Assembly: GCA_041879295.1 (NCBI GenBank)
Contig: CP047152.1
Span: 2,609,501-2,673,500, forward strand
Direction of reading: 5' to 3'
Length of the DNA stretch: 64,000 nucleotides
Source: Pseudomonas putida
GTDB taxonomy: Bacteria; Pseudomonadota; Gammaproteobacteria; Pseudomonadales; Pseudomonadaceae
This document shows positions 19,986-28,554 of the stretch, piece after piece; the stretch's first letter is position 1, and each line of letters starts with the position of its first letter. The notes beneath the pieces are model-generated. The model ran no database searches. It worked only from the letters and a program-made list of their open reading frames with translations, and was not told where the DNA came from. A program made the translations under genes and the position numbers.

Positions 19986-20037
19986 TGTAGCTGCGGCCTT
20001 GTGTCTCGACGGGGCCGCAACAGGCTCCGCGGCTACA
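19986..20037. terminator. hairpin between convergent pxpC and DUF4130 genes
   Basis: TGTAGCTGCGG near 19986 pairs with CCGCGGCTACA ending at 20037, with an inner GGCC-rich part. There is no clear T-run; it may be a repeat that also limits read-through. The right arm overlaps the last codons of the DUF4130 gene. Confidence 0.45.
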
Positions 20038-20881
20038 CCGAGCGCGCAGGCTTGCTGATGGTCTTGCCGGTTTGCGAGGCTACCTCAAGGGCTTGGCCGT
20101 CCCGCTGTTTGCCTTGGCGCGCCAGGCCTTCAAGCTGCGGTATCAGCATGCCTTCCGGCAAATGCCGCCAGAACCGCCCTGGCATGTGCAGGCGCAAGGC
20201 GTCCGGGTTGAGGCGGGCCGGGTTGAAGGTGTGGCGGTAATAGGTGCGCCAGAGTTCGGCGCCGGGGTCTTCGGCGTTGCGGGCCCACTGGCGCCAGGGC
20301 TCGGGGCAATGGCGCTGGTAGTCGAACGCCTGGCCGTCGAAGCGAATGCCATCCTGTGGCGTGGCAATCAACCAGCGCAAACGCCCCAGGCGGTCGGCGA
20401 AGTGCGCGCTGGCACTTTGCAGAATGTCGTGTGCAGGCTCGTGATAGGCCACCAAGTCGAGCTGCAAGTGCTCAGCCAGTTCCTCAGGCAGCGGCACGAA
20501 GCGTACAAACGCGTGCAAGTGATGCGCCTCGCGGGTTACCTGCTTGATGCGCCGTTGCAGCTCACTGCCCAGCCGGTCACCCGCCAACATTGCCGTGCGG
20601 TCGCCATGGGCGACGCGCCACAGCACTTCATACAGCAGGTTCCAGCGCTGTTCGCCACGGTAGCGAGAGGCTTGCTCCAACTGGCTCAGCAGTGCGGCCG
20701 GGACTTTGGCCCGGAAAGGGCCAGGCCCTTCAGGCGGCGCTGCCGGCACGGCCAGCAGGTCCGCCATCGGGCCTTGCGACCAGGTGACTTCCGATGGGTC
20801 GATGCCATGCCCCAACAAGCCCCGGGCCTGATCGCGCCAGGTGGCGAACAGGTCGTCGCAGTCGAGCGCGATCACCCCCAT
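20033..20881 (-). CDS. DUF4130 / radical-SAM-linked DNA metabolism protein
   Basis: 282 residues. It looks like the DUF4130 family (TIGR03915-type), which is almost always encoded next to the radical-SAM protein of the kind found here. The C-terminal half (RTYYRHTFNPARLNPDALRLHMPGRFWRHLPEG) is a conserved block, and the middle has HAFVRF and FADRLGRLRWLIATP, a pattern I associate with uracil-DNA-glycosylase-linked proteins. The function is unproven; a DNA-repair role is inferred from the partner and from the LexA box that controls the pair. Its start overlaps the end of the radical-SAM gene by 10 bases. Confidence 0.82.
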   Translation of the reverse strand: MGVIALDCDDLFATWRDQARGLLGHGIDPSEVTWSQGPMADLLAVPAAPPEGPGPFRAKVPAALLSQLEQASRYRGEQRWNLLYEVLWRVAHGDRTAMLAGDRLGSELQRRIKQVTREAHHLHAFVRFVPLPEELAEHLQLDLVAYHEPAHDILQSASAHFADRLGRLRWLIATPQDGIRFDGQAFDYQRHCPEPWRQWARNAEDPGAELWRTYYRHTFNPARLNPDALRLHMPGRFWRHLPEGMLIPQLEGLARQGKQRDGQALEVASQTGKTISKPARSV

Positions 20882-22092
20882 AACCCCATCTGCACGGGCG
20901 CTGGCGGCTCACTCAAGCGCGCTCGCAGCAAGCCGCTGCGCAGTTCGGCCTGGGCGGGGCGGTAGTCGCTGGTGACGATGAATGGACGTGCCTTGTCCAG
21001 CGCGCAGCGCAGCTGGATCAGGTCGTCATAACGGATGCGCCGCTCCCGCCGCAGGGCGACCAGGCGCTGTACGCTGCGCAGGCCGATGCCGGGGATACGC
21101 GCCAGTAACGCCGGTTCGGCGCGGTTCACGTCCAGTGGGAACACGTCGCGGTTGGCCAGTGCCCAAGCCAGTTTGGGGTCGATGTCCAGTGCCAGGTTAC
21201 CGCTGTGGCCCAGCAGCTCGCCAGCCTTGTAGCCATAGCCACGCAGCAGGAAGTCGGCTTGATACAGGCGGTGTTCGCGCAGCAGCGGTGGTGCGGCGAG
21301 GGGCACGCTGCCGGGGCTGTCGGGGATCGGGCTGAAGGCGGAATAGTACACGCGCTTGAGGCCGTAGCCTTGGTACAGCGATTCGGCATTGCGCAGCAAG
21401 GTGCTGTCGTCGGTGCTGTCGGCGCCGACGATGACCTGAGTGCTTTGACCGGCCGGGGTAAAGCGCGGCGCCCTGGGCTCATTGGCCACGGCCTGCTGGC
21501 CCTGATGAATCACGCCCATGGCCTGGCGAATGGTGCGCCCTTGCTTTTCCGGCGCCAGGCGCTTGAGGCTGGCCTCGGTGGGCAGTTCGATGTTGACGCT
21601 GAGGCGATCGGCCAGGCGCCCGGCCTCTTCGATCAGCAGCGGGTCGGCATCGGGGATGGCCTTGAGGTGGATGTAGCCGCGGAAGCTGTGCTCTTCGCGC
21701 AACAGCCGGGCCACACGGATCAGCTGCTCCATGGTGTAGTCCGCTGAGCGGATGATGCCGGAGCTGAGGAACAGGCCGCTGATGCAGTTGCGCCGGTAGA
21801 AGTCCAGGGTCAGGCGTACCACTTCCTCGGGGCTGAAGCGCGCGCGTGGCACGTTGCTGGAGCGGCGGTTGACGCAGTACTGGCAGTCATACAGGCAGAA
21901 GTTGGTCAGCAGTACCTTGAGCAGAGATACGCAGCGACCGTCAGGTGTGTAGCTATGACAGATACCCATGCCATTGGTAGCACCCAGGCCGTCAGCACCA
22001 CGCGAGTTACGCTTGGGCGCGCCGCTGCTGGCGCAGGAAGCGTCGTACTTGGCGGCGTCTGCCAGGATGCCGAGTTTGGCGATGAGTTGCAT
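20872..22092 (-). CDS. radical SAM protein with C-terminal helix-hairpin-helix, linked to DNA repair
   Basis: 406 residues. The radical-SAM cluster motif C66-x3-C70-x2-C73 (NFCLYDCQYCVNRR) is followed by a TIM-barrel-like body (SGLFLSSGIIRS, HLKAIPDA, RLSVNIELPTEASL) and, at about residues 320-350, a helix-hairpin-helix (LLARIPGIGLRSVQRLVALR), a non-specific DNA-binding element. This is the architecture of the putative DNA-modification/repair radical-SAM family paired with DUF4130. Extra N-terminal cysteines (C20, C45, C54) may bind another cluster. The gene sits 17 bases behind a LexA box and is the first of a two-gene operon, so it is probably DNA-damage inducible. The reaction is unknown. 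Confidence 0.88.
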   Translation of the reverse strand: MQLIAKLGILADAAKYDASCASSGAPKRNSRGADGLGATNGMGICHSYTPDGRCVSLLKVLLTNFCLYDCQYCVNRRSSNVPRARFSPEEVVRLTLDFYRRNCISGLFLSSGIIRSADYTMEQLIRVARLLREEHSFRGYIHLKAIPDADPLLIEEAGRLADRLSVNIELPTEASLKRLAPEKQGRTIRQAMGVIHQGQQAVANEPRAPRFTPAGQSTQVIVGADSTDDSTLLRNAESLYQGYGLKRVYYSAFSPIPDSPGSVPLAAPPLLREHRLYQADFLLRGYGYKAGELLGHSGNLALDIDPKLAWALANRDVFPLDVNRAEPALLARIPGIGLRSVQRLVALRRERRIRYDDLIQLRCALDKARPFIVTSDYRPAQAELRSGLLRARLSEPPAPVQMGLWG

Positions 22093-22106
22093 GGCGGTGT
22101 CTCGCT

Positions 22107-22128
22107 ATACTGAATATTCATACAGTAT
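22107..22128 (-). promoter_or_regulatory. LexA box (SOS operator)
   Basis: CTG-N10-CAG (22110-22125, with AATATTCATA between) extended to six-base arms ATACTG/CAGTAT. It matches the gamma-proteobacterial LexA consensus and lies 17 bases before the ATG of the radical-SAM gene, where LexA would block transcription. Confidence 0.85.
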
Positions 22129-22227
22129 TTTGAGATTTGATGGATTGCAAGCGTCATGGGCGGGGGAGCGCGAGTTCGACCTTGAGTCGTCATTCGCCAG
22201 AACACCCACTCGGCAGGGGCCGGCTGG

Positions 22228-23784
22228 TCAATGCCCGGTCCGTTCCTCAACCGCCGGCGGGCTGTGCCCCGTGTCGGCCCAGGCGAAGTGGTAGACGTTG
22301 TTGGGGGCACTGGCCTGACACTGGCCGTTGTCGGCATCTGCACCGACTACATACCATTCGGCCCGCGAGGTCTCACCCAGCTTGCGGGCCTTGTCGGCGC
22401 TAAAGCACTGGCCCAGTTGGTTGGCAGGAACCAAGGCGAAGGCGGTGGGGTGCTGGCGCAGCCAGTAGACCGCTGCATCCACTTTGGATTGGCCGGTGAA
22501 ACCGAAGTGCACGATGGGTTGCCGGGCAAACAGCCAATGCCCCTCGCGCCAGTTGACCAGCACCAGTTCGGCACCAGCAGTGGCCTGTGCGGCGTCGCTC
22601 ATCAGCGTCTCATGCGGGTTGCGGCCCTCCTTGGCGGGCTCGACGAAACCACGCGCGAACCACAGGGCGAACCATACCAGGGCTACTGTGGTAAACGCCT
22701 TGCGCCAGCCCGGCCGGCGCTGCCACCAGCGCTTGAGCAGCCACGGCACGAGCGGCGCCATCGCCAGAATCAAGCCAGGCAGCGCCGGGAAAATGTACAG
22801 CTTGCGCTTGCCGGTGCTGAGGCTGAAGAACAGCAGCACCAATGCCACCCAGCCAAGCAGTAGCAGGAAGCGGCCATCGCGCTTTTGCAGTTGCCGGCGC
22901 CAGGCCGGTATCAGCCAGGGCAGGGCCAGGATCAGAGGTAGCCAGTACTTGGGGATGACCTTGACGAAGAAGTACCAGAACGGCTCGCGATGGTCCCAGG
23001 CATTGGCGTAGCGGCTGGCGGTCTGACGCAGCAGGATTTCCTTCAGGTAGGCCAGCTCTGCGGCGCCGCCGCCATGGGCGATCGACACCAACAATGGCAG
23101 CAGCCACACGGCGCAACCGGCGAGTAACCACAGCAGCCCCAGGCTCCAGCGCCATCCTTGGCCGGGCATGGCGACAACGCCGCGCCAGCGCTGGCGCACC
23201 GCCCAGGCATAAGGCAGCAGTATCAGCGCCGGGACAAAACCCACCCCCTTGCTGATAACGCCCAGGCCCATGGCAGCGCAAGCCAGGTAGAACCAGCCCC
23301 AGGCGGGCCCCAGCAGCAAGTGGCGCAGCATGCCGTAGAGGCCCAGCGCAACCCAAAGGCACAGGAAACTGTCGATCTGCCCGGTGCGCAGGATGCTGTA
23401 GCTCTGGTAGGTGGCCAGGAACAACAAGGCAGCGATCACGCCGGTGCGCCGGTTCCACAGGCGCCGCCCGAGGTCATGCAGCACCCAGGTGATGGTCGCC
23501 GCCGACAGCAGCCCTGGCAGGTAGAGAGCAACTTTGGGTGCGCCGGTCAGGTAGCTGAACAGCGCCACGGTCCACATGAACAGCGGTGGCTTGTCGCCAT
23601 AGATCTCCGCTGCCCGGTGCGGAATGAACCAGTCGCCACTCTGGAGCATTTCCAGGGCCACGCCGAGGAAGCGTTCTTCATCGACATTCATCGGCTGACG
23701 CCAGCCGATTCCCGCGCCCACCAGCAACACGGCGAGGGCGATCAGGGCCAGGCGTTCGGCCCCGATTGTCTTGAACTTAGGCAA
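22228..23784 (-). CDS. ArnT-like glycosyltransferase (GT83/PMT family)
   Basis: 518 residues. About eleven membrane segments; the first periplasmic loop carries MNVDEERFLGVALEML and GDKPPLFMW, the acidic and GD-K-PP motifs of ArnT-type lipid A sugar transferases. It should move a sugar from an undecaprenyl phosphate carrier to lipid A or LPS core in the periplasm. It is the last gene of the ugd-epimerase-GT2-LAB_N-ArnT series. No ArnA/ArnB aminosugar enzymes are present here, so the sugar is unlikely to be aminoarabinose made by this cluster; galacturonic acid is the better guess. Confidence 0.88.
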   Translation of the reverse strand: MPKFKTIGAERLALIALAVLLVGAGIGWRQPMNVDEERFLGVALEMLQSGDWFIPHRAAEIYGDKPPLFMWTVALFSYLTGAPKVALYLPGLLSAATITWVLHDLGRRLWNRRTGVIAALLFLATYQSYSILRTGQIDSFLCLWVALGLYGMLRHLLLGPAWGWFYLACAAMGLGVISKGVGFVPALILLPYAWAVRQRWRGVVAMPGQGWRWSLGLLWLLAGCAVWLLPLLVSIAHGGGAAELAYLKEILLRQTASRYANAWDHREPFWYFFVKVIPKYWLPLILALPWLIPAWRRQLQKRDGRFLLLLGWVALVLLFFSLSTGKRKLYIFPALPGLILAMAPLVPWLLKRWWQRRPGWRKAFTTVALVWFALWFARGFVEPAKEGRNPHETLMSDAAQATAGAELVLVNWREGHWLFARQPIVHFGFTGQSKVDAAVYWLRQHPTAFALVPANQLGQCFSADKARKLGETSRAEWYVVGADADNGQCQASAPNNVYHFAWADTGHSPPAVEERTGH

Positions 23785-23788
23785 AGGG

Positions 23789-24061
23789 CTATTCCTTCAG
23801 GTGCTGGTGACGGGCAATCAGTTGCAGGTTGCGCAGGTAGACCAGAAAGCCGAAGCTTTGGCCGATAATGAAGACCGGGTCCTGGCGGTAGATGGCGTAA
23901 GTCAGCAGTAGCGCGCTGCCGAGCATGCTCAGGTACCAGAAGCCCACCGGGATCACGCTACGGCGTTTGAGTTCGCTGTACAGCCACTGCAGCACGAAGC
24001 GCCCGGTGAAAACGGCCTGACCCGCGAAGCCGATGATCAGCCAGAGGGTTTCGCGGGTCAT
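23789..24061 (-). CDS. LAB_N (lipid A biosynthesis N-terminal) small membrane protein
   Basis: 90 residues with three hydrophobic segments. The LAB_N pattern GFAGQAVFTGRFVLQWLYSE, RSVIPVGFWYLSMLGS and GQSFGFLVYLRNLQL is complete. Such proteins accompany GT2/GT83 lipid A modification genes and are thought to help flip or present the lipid-linked sugar. Overlaps the GT2 stop by 4 bases and lies 4 bases before the ArnT-like gene. Confidence 0.87.
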   Translation of the reverse strand: MTRETLWLIIGFAGQAVFTGRFVLQWLYSELKRRSVIPVGFWYLSMLGSALLLTYAIYRQDPVFIIGQSFGFLVYLRNLQLIARHQHLKE

Positions 24062-24801
24062 CCTTCAAGCTCCTGCGGGCGGCTGTGCAGGCGGGTGCGG
24101 CGGATTAGCCACCACACCCCGAACAAGTCGAGGATGCCGACCAGGGCGCGGTCCAGGTTGCCGTACTTGGAGACACCGGCGTGGCGTGGCCGGTGGTTGA
24201 CCGGGTGCACCAGCATGCGGCCGTTGTGGCGCAGGATCAGTGCCGGAATGTAGCGGTGCATGTGGTCGAAGTAGGGCAGGTGCAGGAAGGCTGCCCGCTC
24301 GATCAGCTTCAGCCCGCAGCCGGTGTCGGGCGTGGCATCCTTGAGCAGGCGGCTGCGTAGGCCGTTGGCAAAGCGCGAGGCCCAGCGCTTGCTGGCGCTG
24401 TCACGCCGGTTGACCCGGTGCCCTGCCACCAACTTGACGCCGCCGGCCAGGTTCTGGCTGGCGCGCACCAGGGCTAGCATGCCGGGGATGTCTGCCGGGT
24501 CGTTCTGGCCGTCGCCATCCAGGGTCGCCAGCCAGTGGCCACGGGCCACCTGGGCGGCATGCCACAGCGAGGTGCTCTGGCCCAGCGAACGGTCGTGACG
24601 CAGGATGCGCAATTGCCTGTAGCCCTGGCTTTTCAGTTGTTGCAGTACGTTCAGGGTGCCGTCGCTGCTGCCGTCGTCGACCACCAACACTTCGTAGTCT
24701 TCGGCCGTGAGTGCAGCACGAATCTCCATCAGCAGTGACGGCAGGTTGTCGACCTCGTTCTTGGCGGGGATGAGTACCGAGAGGTCAAGTGGATCGCTCA
24801 T
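24058..24801 (-). CDS. GT2 polyprenyl-phosphate glycosyltransferase (ArnC/DPM-like)
   Basis: 247 residues from ATG 24801 (AGGTAG before it); an in-frame ATG at 24885 would overlap the epimerase end and add 28 non-family residues. LSVLIPAKNEVDNLPSLL, the nucleotide-binding VVDDGSSDGT and the metal-binding LDGDGQNDPADIP identify a dolichyl-phosphate-mannose-synthase-like GT2. Unlike ArnC it lacks long C-terminal membrane helices; one weak hydrophobic stretch is seen near residue 225. It likely attaches the UDP-sugar made by Ugd and the epimerase to undecaprenyl phosphate. Confidence 0.9.
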   Translation of the reverse strand: MSDPLDLSVLIPAKNEVDNLPSLLMEIRAALTAEDYEVLVVDDGSSDGTLNVLQQLKSQGYRQLRILRHDRSLGQSTSLWHAAQVARGHWLATLDGDGQNDPADIPGMLALVRASQNLAGGVKLVAGHRVNRRDSASKRWASRFANGLRSRLLKDATPDTGCGLKLIERAAFLHLPYFDHMHRYIPALILRHNGRMLVHPVNHRPRHAGVSKYGNLDRALVGILDLFGVWWLIRRTRLHSRPQELEG

Positions 24802-24835
24802 GAGGCTACCTGTGATCGTGTTGTGAGTGCGTGGA

Positions 24836-25810
24836 TCAAACCCGGTAGAAACCCCGGTACCAACCAACGAAGGCGTTGACGCCATGTTCCAGCGACGTGC
24901 CAGGGGAGAAGTCGATCCAGCGTGTCAGTGAGCTTACGTCGGCCCAGGTTTCCAGTACGTCCCCCGCTTGCAGCGGTAGGTAGTCGCGCTGGGCCTTGAT
25001 ACCCAAGGCGTCCTCCAGGCAGTCGACAAAGTGCAGCAGCCTTACCGGCTGACCGCGGCCGATATTGAACAGTTGGCAGGGTGGTTTCCCTTCGACCGGG
25101 CGGGGCGGTTTCAGGCGCAGGCGCACGATGCTCTCGACGATGTCGTCGATGTAGGTGAAGTCGCGGCCCATCAGGCCGTTGTTGTAAAGCGCTATCGGCC
25201 GGCCTTCGAGCATGGCGCGGGTGAACTTGAACAGCGCCATGTCGGGGCGGCCCCAGGGGCCATAGACGGTAAAAAAACGCAGGCCGGTGGTCGGCAGGCG
25301 GTACAGGTGCGCGTAGCTGTGCGCCATCAGTTCATTGGCGCGCTTGCTGGCGGCATAGAGCGACACTGGCTGCTCGACCGGGTCGTCGATGCTGAACGGC
25401 AGCTTGGCATTGGCCCCGTACACGGAGCTGCTGGAGGCGTAGATCAAGTGGCGTGGTGGCTGCGCTCGGCAGGCCTCGAGAACATTGAGGAAACCAACCA
25501 GGTTGGCCTGCCCGTAGGCACCAGGGTTGTCCAGTGAATAGCGCACGCCGGCCTGGGCTGCCAGGTGGATCACCTCGCTGAACGCCTGCCTGGCGAACAG
25601 CGGTTGCAAATCGGCAGGGTTGGCGATGTCGAGGGTATGGAAGTGGAAGCTGGAAAAACCGAACAACGCCTGCAGGCGCGCCCGCTTGAGCTCGACGCTG
25701 TAGTAGGCATTAAGGTTGTCGATACCGACCACTTCGATGCCGGCCTCGCACAGGCGCCGCGCCACGTGGTAGCCAATGAAACCTGCCACACCGGTAATCA
25801 GTACGGGCAT
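24836..25810 (-). CDS. NAD-dependent sugar epimerase, probable UDP-glucuronate 4-epimerase
   Basis: 324 residues from ATG 25810; the open frame extends 100 codons upstream but that part is antisense-like read of the Ugd end. It begins with the Rossmann motif TGVAGFIGYHVARRL and has the extended SDR catalytic residues S-S-S and Y-x3-K (SLYAASKRANE). HLAAQAGVRYSLDNP is typical of UDP-glucuronate 4-epimerases, which make UDP-galacturonate. Its start overlaps the ugd stop by 13 bases, so the two are translationally coupled, and Ugd would supply its substrate. Confidence 0.88.
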   Translation of the reverse strand: MPVLITGVAGFIGYHVARRLCEAGIEVVGIDNLNAYYSVELKRARLQALFGFSSFHFHTLDIANPADLQPLFARQAFSEVIHLAAQAGVRYSLDNPGAYGQANLVGFLNVLEACRAQPPRHLIYASSSSVYGANAKLPFSIDDPVEQPVSLYAASKRANELMAHSYAHLYRLPTTGLRFFTVYGPWGRPDMALFKFTRAMLEGRPIALYNNGLMGRDFTYIDDIVESIVRLRLKPPRPVEGKPPCQLFNIGRGQPVRLLHFVDCLEDALGIKAQRDYLPLQAGDVLETWADVSSLTRWIDFSPGTSLEHGVNAFVGWYRGFYRV

Positions 25811-27135
25811 ACTGGCTGCACCTGGCCACGGCCGATCCCGTAATAAGTCAGGCCGGCGGCGGCCATGTGCTCGGGCTCGAACAGGTTGCGCCCGTCGAAC
25901 ACCACCCGGTCGGTCAACTGCTGCGGCACCTTGTCCAGATTGAGTACGCGGTAGTCCTGCCACTCGGTGACGATCACCAAGGCATCTGCGCCCTTTAATG
26001 CATCGTCCTTGCAGGGCACCAGTTGCAAGTCGGCACGCGGGCCGTAGTGGCGCCGGATTTCTTCCATGGCCTGAGGGTCGTGGGCCTGGACCCGCGCACC
26101 CGCGGCCCACAACGCTTCCAGCAAGACCCGGCTGGAGGCTTCGCGGATATCATTGGTATTGGGCTTGAACGACAACCCCCACAGGGCAAACACCTTGCCC
26201 CGCAGGCCGCCGGGGTAGTGGCGCTGGATCTTGCTGAACAGCCGGCCCTTCTGCTGCTCGTTGACCGACTCTACTGCGCGCAGCAACTGTGTCTCGAAGC
26301 CTTCTGCCTCGGCACTGTGGCGCAGAGCTTGCAGGTCTTTGGGGAAGCAAGAACCGCCAAAACCGCAGCCGGCGTAGATGAAGTCATAACCGATGCGCGG
26401 GTCCGAGCCGATGCCACGGCGCACCATTTCGATGTCGGCCCCCAGGTGCTCGGCCAGGTTGGCGATTTCGTTGATGAAGGAAATCTTGGTGGCCAGCATG
26501 CAGTTGGCCGCGTACTTTGTCAGCTCGGCGCTGCGCGCGTCCATGACCATAAGCTTTTCGCGGTTGCGGCTGAACGGCAGGTAAAGCTCGCGTAGCAACT
26601 CCACTTCGGGCGCCTCTGCGCCGCCGATGATGATGCGTTCGGGGCGCATGCAGTCATCCACCGCAGAGCCTTCCTTGAGAAACTCCGGGTTGCTGATCAC
26701 CTGGAAGCGGCTGGTATCGGCCACGGCCTGGGCGATGCGAGCCTTGATGCGGTGTACCGTACCCACCGGCACGGTGGACTTGTTGACGATCACTTTGGGC
26801 CCGTCGGCATGTTCGAGGATGCTGTCGACCACGGCAAAAACATGCTTCAGGTCGGCGCTGCCGTCGGCTTGCGGCGGGGTTCCGACGGCAATGAACTGCA
26901 ACCTGGCATAGTTGGCGGCCGCTGCGGCGTCGGTGGTGAAGGACAGGCGACCGCAGGCGAGGTTCTTCTTCAGCAGCGGCGCAAGGCCGGGCTCGAAGAT
27001 CGGGCAATGTCCTTCACTCAGGCTGGCAACCCGATCGGCATCGACATCCATGCACAGCACCGAATGGCCCACCTGGGCCAGACACACCGCCTGGGTCAGG
27101 CCGACGTAGCCGGTTCCGAAAACCGTGACCTTCAT
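25798..27135 (-). CDS. ugd: UDP-glucose 6-dehydrogenase
   Basis: 445 residues. N-terminal Rossmann VFGTGYVGLTQAVCLA, the segment NPEFLKEGSAVDDCMRPERIIIGG and the catalytic cysteine in GFGGSCFPKDLQAL are diagnostic. It oxidises UDP-glucose to UDP-glucuronate with NAD+. First gene of a five-gene operon whose products could make UDP-galacturonate and place it on the cell surface. The 243 bases upstream contain no further gene. Confidence 0.95.
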   Translation of the reverse strand: MKVTVFGTGYVGLTQAVCLAQVGHSVLCMDVDADRVASLSEGHCPIFEPGLAPLLKKNLACGRLSFTTDAAAAANYARLQFIAVGTPPQADGSADLKHVFAVVDSILEHADGPKVIVNKSTVPVGTVHRIKARIAQAVADTSRFQVISNPEFLKEGSAVDDCMRPERIIIGGAEAPEVELLRELYLPFSRNREKLMVMDARSAELTKYAANCMLATKISFINEIANLAEHLGADIEMVRRGIGSDPRIGYDFIYAGCGFGGSCFPKDLQALRHSAEAEGFETQLLRAVESVNEQQKGRLFSKIQRHYPGGLRGKVFALWGLSFKPNTNDIREASSRVLLEALWAAGARVQAHDPQAMEEIRRHYGPRADLQLVPCKDDALKGADALVIVTEWQDYRVLNLDKVPQQLTDRVVFDGRNLFEPEHMAAAGLTYYGIGRGQVQPVCPY

Positions 27136-27378
27136 TTGACAGCTCCTTGATAAGAAAGCTGAAAAAAAATGTCACATCGTTGTTTAGGAATTGTTACCTG
27201 AAGGATGTTTCGTGGGCCATGAGGCCGTTATTCCACGGTGCCCAGGCAGAGCATCTAAACTTACTGACAGCTCGCGGTAGCGAATCGTACCGCGAACCGA
27301 CACCCTTGAACCGACCACCGCCTCCCCGGAGTGGACGTCCCTCGCTGGCGATGGCCTTCTTGCAGAGGAGGGCAGGTC
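27136..27378. other. divergent promoter region of ugd and the methyltransferase gene
   Basis: No coding signal seen. It has an A-run behind ugd (27160-27168) and a TGTTTA-N5-TGTTAC sequence at 27181-27197 that only partly resembles a PhoP box and faces away from ugd. I cannot support a specific regulator. Confidence 0.4.
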
Positions 27379-28425
27379 ATGGACGAGGCAAAGCTTCACG
27401 ATTTCATGGGCAAGCTGGTGAGCGACATGGGCGCAGCGGCGACGCTGGCCAACGTCATCCTCGGCGATGAACTGGGGCTGTACCGGGCCTTGGCGGACAG
27501 CCAGGCGGTCACCCCGGAGCAACTGGCGGAAAAGACCGGCTGCCACCCGCGGCTGGTGCGCGAATGGTTGAATGCCCAGGCGGCCTCGGGTTACATGGTC
27601 CATGAGAAGGGCCATTTCGTGCTGCCTGAGGAACAGGCCATGGCCCTGGCGCTGGAGGACTCCCCGGCCTACATGGCCGGCGGCGCGGCAGTGGTGGCAG
27701 CGCTGTTCCATGACAAGGACAAGCTGGTAGCCGCCATGCGTGGCGATGGCGGGCTGGCCTGGGGCGATCACCACCCGTGCATGTTCAGTGGTACCGAGCG
27801 GTTTTTCCGGCCGGGGTATCGCACCTTTCTGGTGGCGGATTGGCTGCCGGCGCTGGAGGGTGTGGTGGCCAAGCTGCAGGCGGGCGCCAAGGTGGCGGAC
27901 GTGGGGTGCGGTCATGGTGCCTCGACGCTGGTGATGGCGCAGGCGTTTCCGGCGTCGACCTTCGTGGGGTACGACTATCATGAGCCTTCGATCGCAACCG
28001 CCAACGAGCGTGCACGTGAAGCGGGGCTGGAGGCGCGGGTGAGCTTCCAGCAGGCCAGCGCCAAGGACTATCCGGGGCATGACCATGACCTGGTGTGTTT
28101 CTTCGATTGCCTGCACGACATGGGTGACCCGGTCGGGGCAGCCCGGCATGCCTACCGTGCTTTGAAGGCGGATGGCACGGTCATGCTGGTAGAGCCTTAT
28201 GCCGAGGACTCGCTGGAGGGTAACCTGACACCGGTCGGACGGTTGTTCTATGCCGCGTCTACCTTCATCTGCACGCCGAATTCGCTGTCGCAGGAGGTGG
28301 GCCTCGGGCTGGGCGCACAGGCCGGAGAAGCGCGCTTGCGGGCCGTCTTCGAGGAGGCGGGGTTCAGCAGGTTCCGCCGGGCGACGCAGACGCCGTTCAA
28401 CCTGATTCTGGAGGCCCGCAAGTAG
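27379..28425 (+). CDS. SAM-dependent methyltransferase with winged-helix N-terminus
   Basis: 348 residues from ATG 27379 (AGAGGAGGG before it). Residues about 1-80 form a dimerisation/winged-helix region (ELGLYRALADSQAVTPEQLAEKTGCHPRLVREWLNAQAASGY); the class I SAM site is VADVGCGHGASTLVMAQAFP (near residue 177), with FDCLHDMGDP as motif IV. This resembles Rv2258c-like methyltransferases. The substrate is unknown. It is monocistronic and ends at a strong shared terminator. Confidence 0.85.
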   Translation: MDEAKLHDFMGKLVSDMGAAATLANVILGDELGLYRALADSQAVTPEQLAEKTGCHPRLVREWLNAQAASGYMVHEKGHFVLPEEQAMALALEDSPAYMAGGAAVVAALFHDKDKLVAAMRGDGGLAWGDHHPCMFSGTERFFRPGYRTFLVADWLPALEGVVAKLQAGAKVADVGCGHGASTLVMAQAFPASTFVGYDYHEPSIATANERAREAGLEARVSFQQASAKDYPGHDHDLVCFFDCLHDMGDPVGAARHAYRALKADGTVMLVEPYAEDSLEGNLTPVGRLFYAASTFICTPNSLSQEVGLGLGAQAGEARLRAVFEEAGFSRFRRATQTPFNLILEARK

Positions 28426-28440
28426 AGGTAAGCCTGCGCC

Positions 28441-28472
28441 GGCCTCTTCGCGGGCTTGCCCGCTCCCACAGG
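28441..28472. repeat. single REP element
   Basis: ggcctcttcgcgggcttgcc followed by cgctcccacagg; one unpaired copy of the REP unit seen at 1633 and 16119. Confidence 0.75.
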
Positions 28473-28516
28473 TTACGTGCTTGTTTCAGGCCTGTGACGA
28501 TCCTGGACCTGGAAAG

Positions 28517-28546
28517 CAGAAGGGGCGCCATGTGGCGCCCCTTCTG
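28517..28546. terminator. bidirectional terminator
   Basis: Fourteen-base perfect inverted repeat CAGAAGGGGCGCCA/TGGCGCCCCTTCTG with a two-base loop between convergent genes; moderate T content lies after it on the + strand. Confidence 0.85.
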
Positions 28547-28554
28547 TTTGTTGC

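Noticed and set aside
24836..26110. Longer version of the epimerase with 100 extra N-terminal residues
   Set aside because: The extra part is read through the end of ugd in another frame and is Arg/Pro/Gly-rich; the Rossmann motif begins right after the ATG at 25810.
27181..27197. PhoP-box-like TGTTTA-N5-TGTTAC near ugd
   Set aside because: The second half matches at only four of six positions and the orientation is away from ugd, so a PhoP link is not supported.
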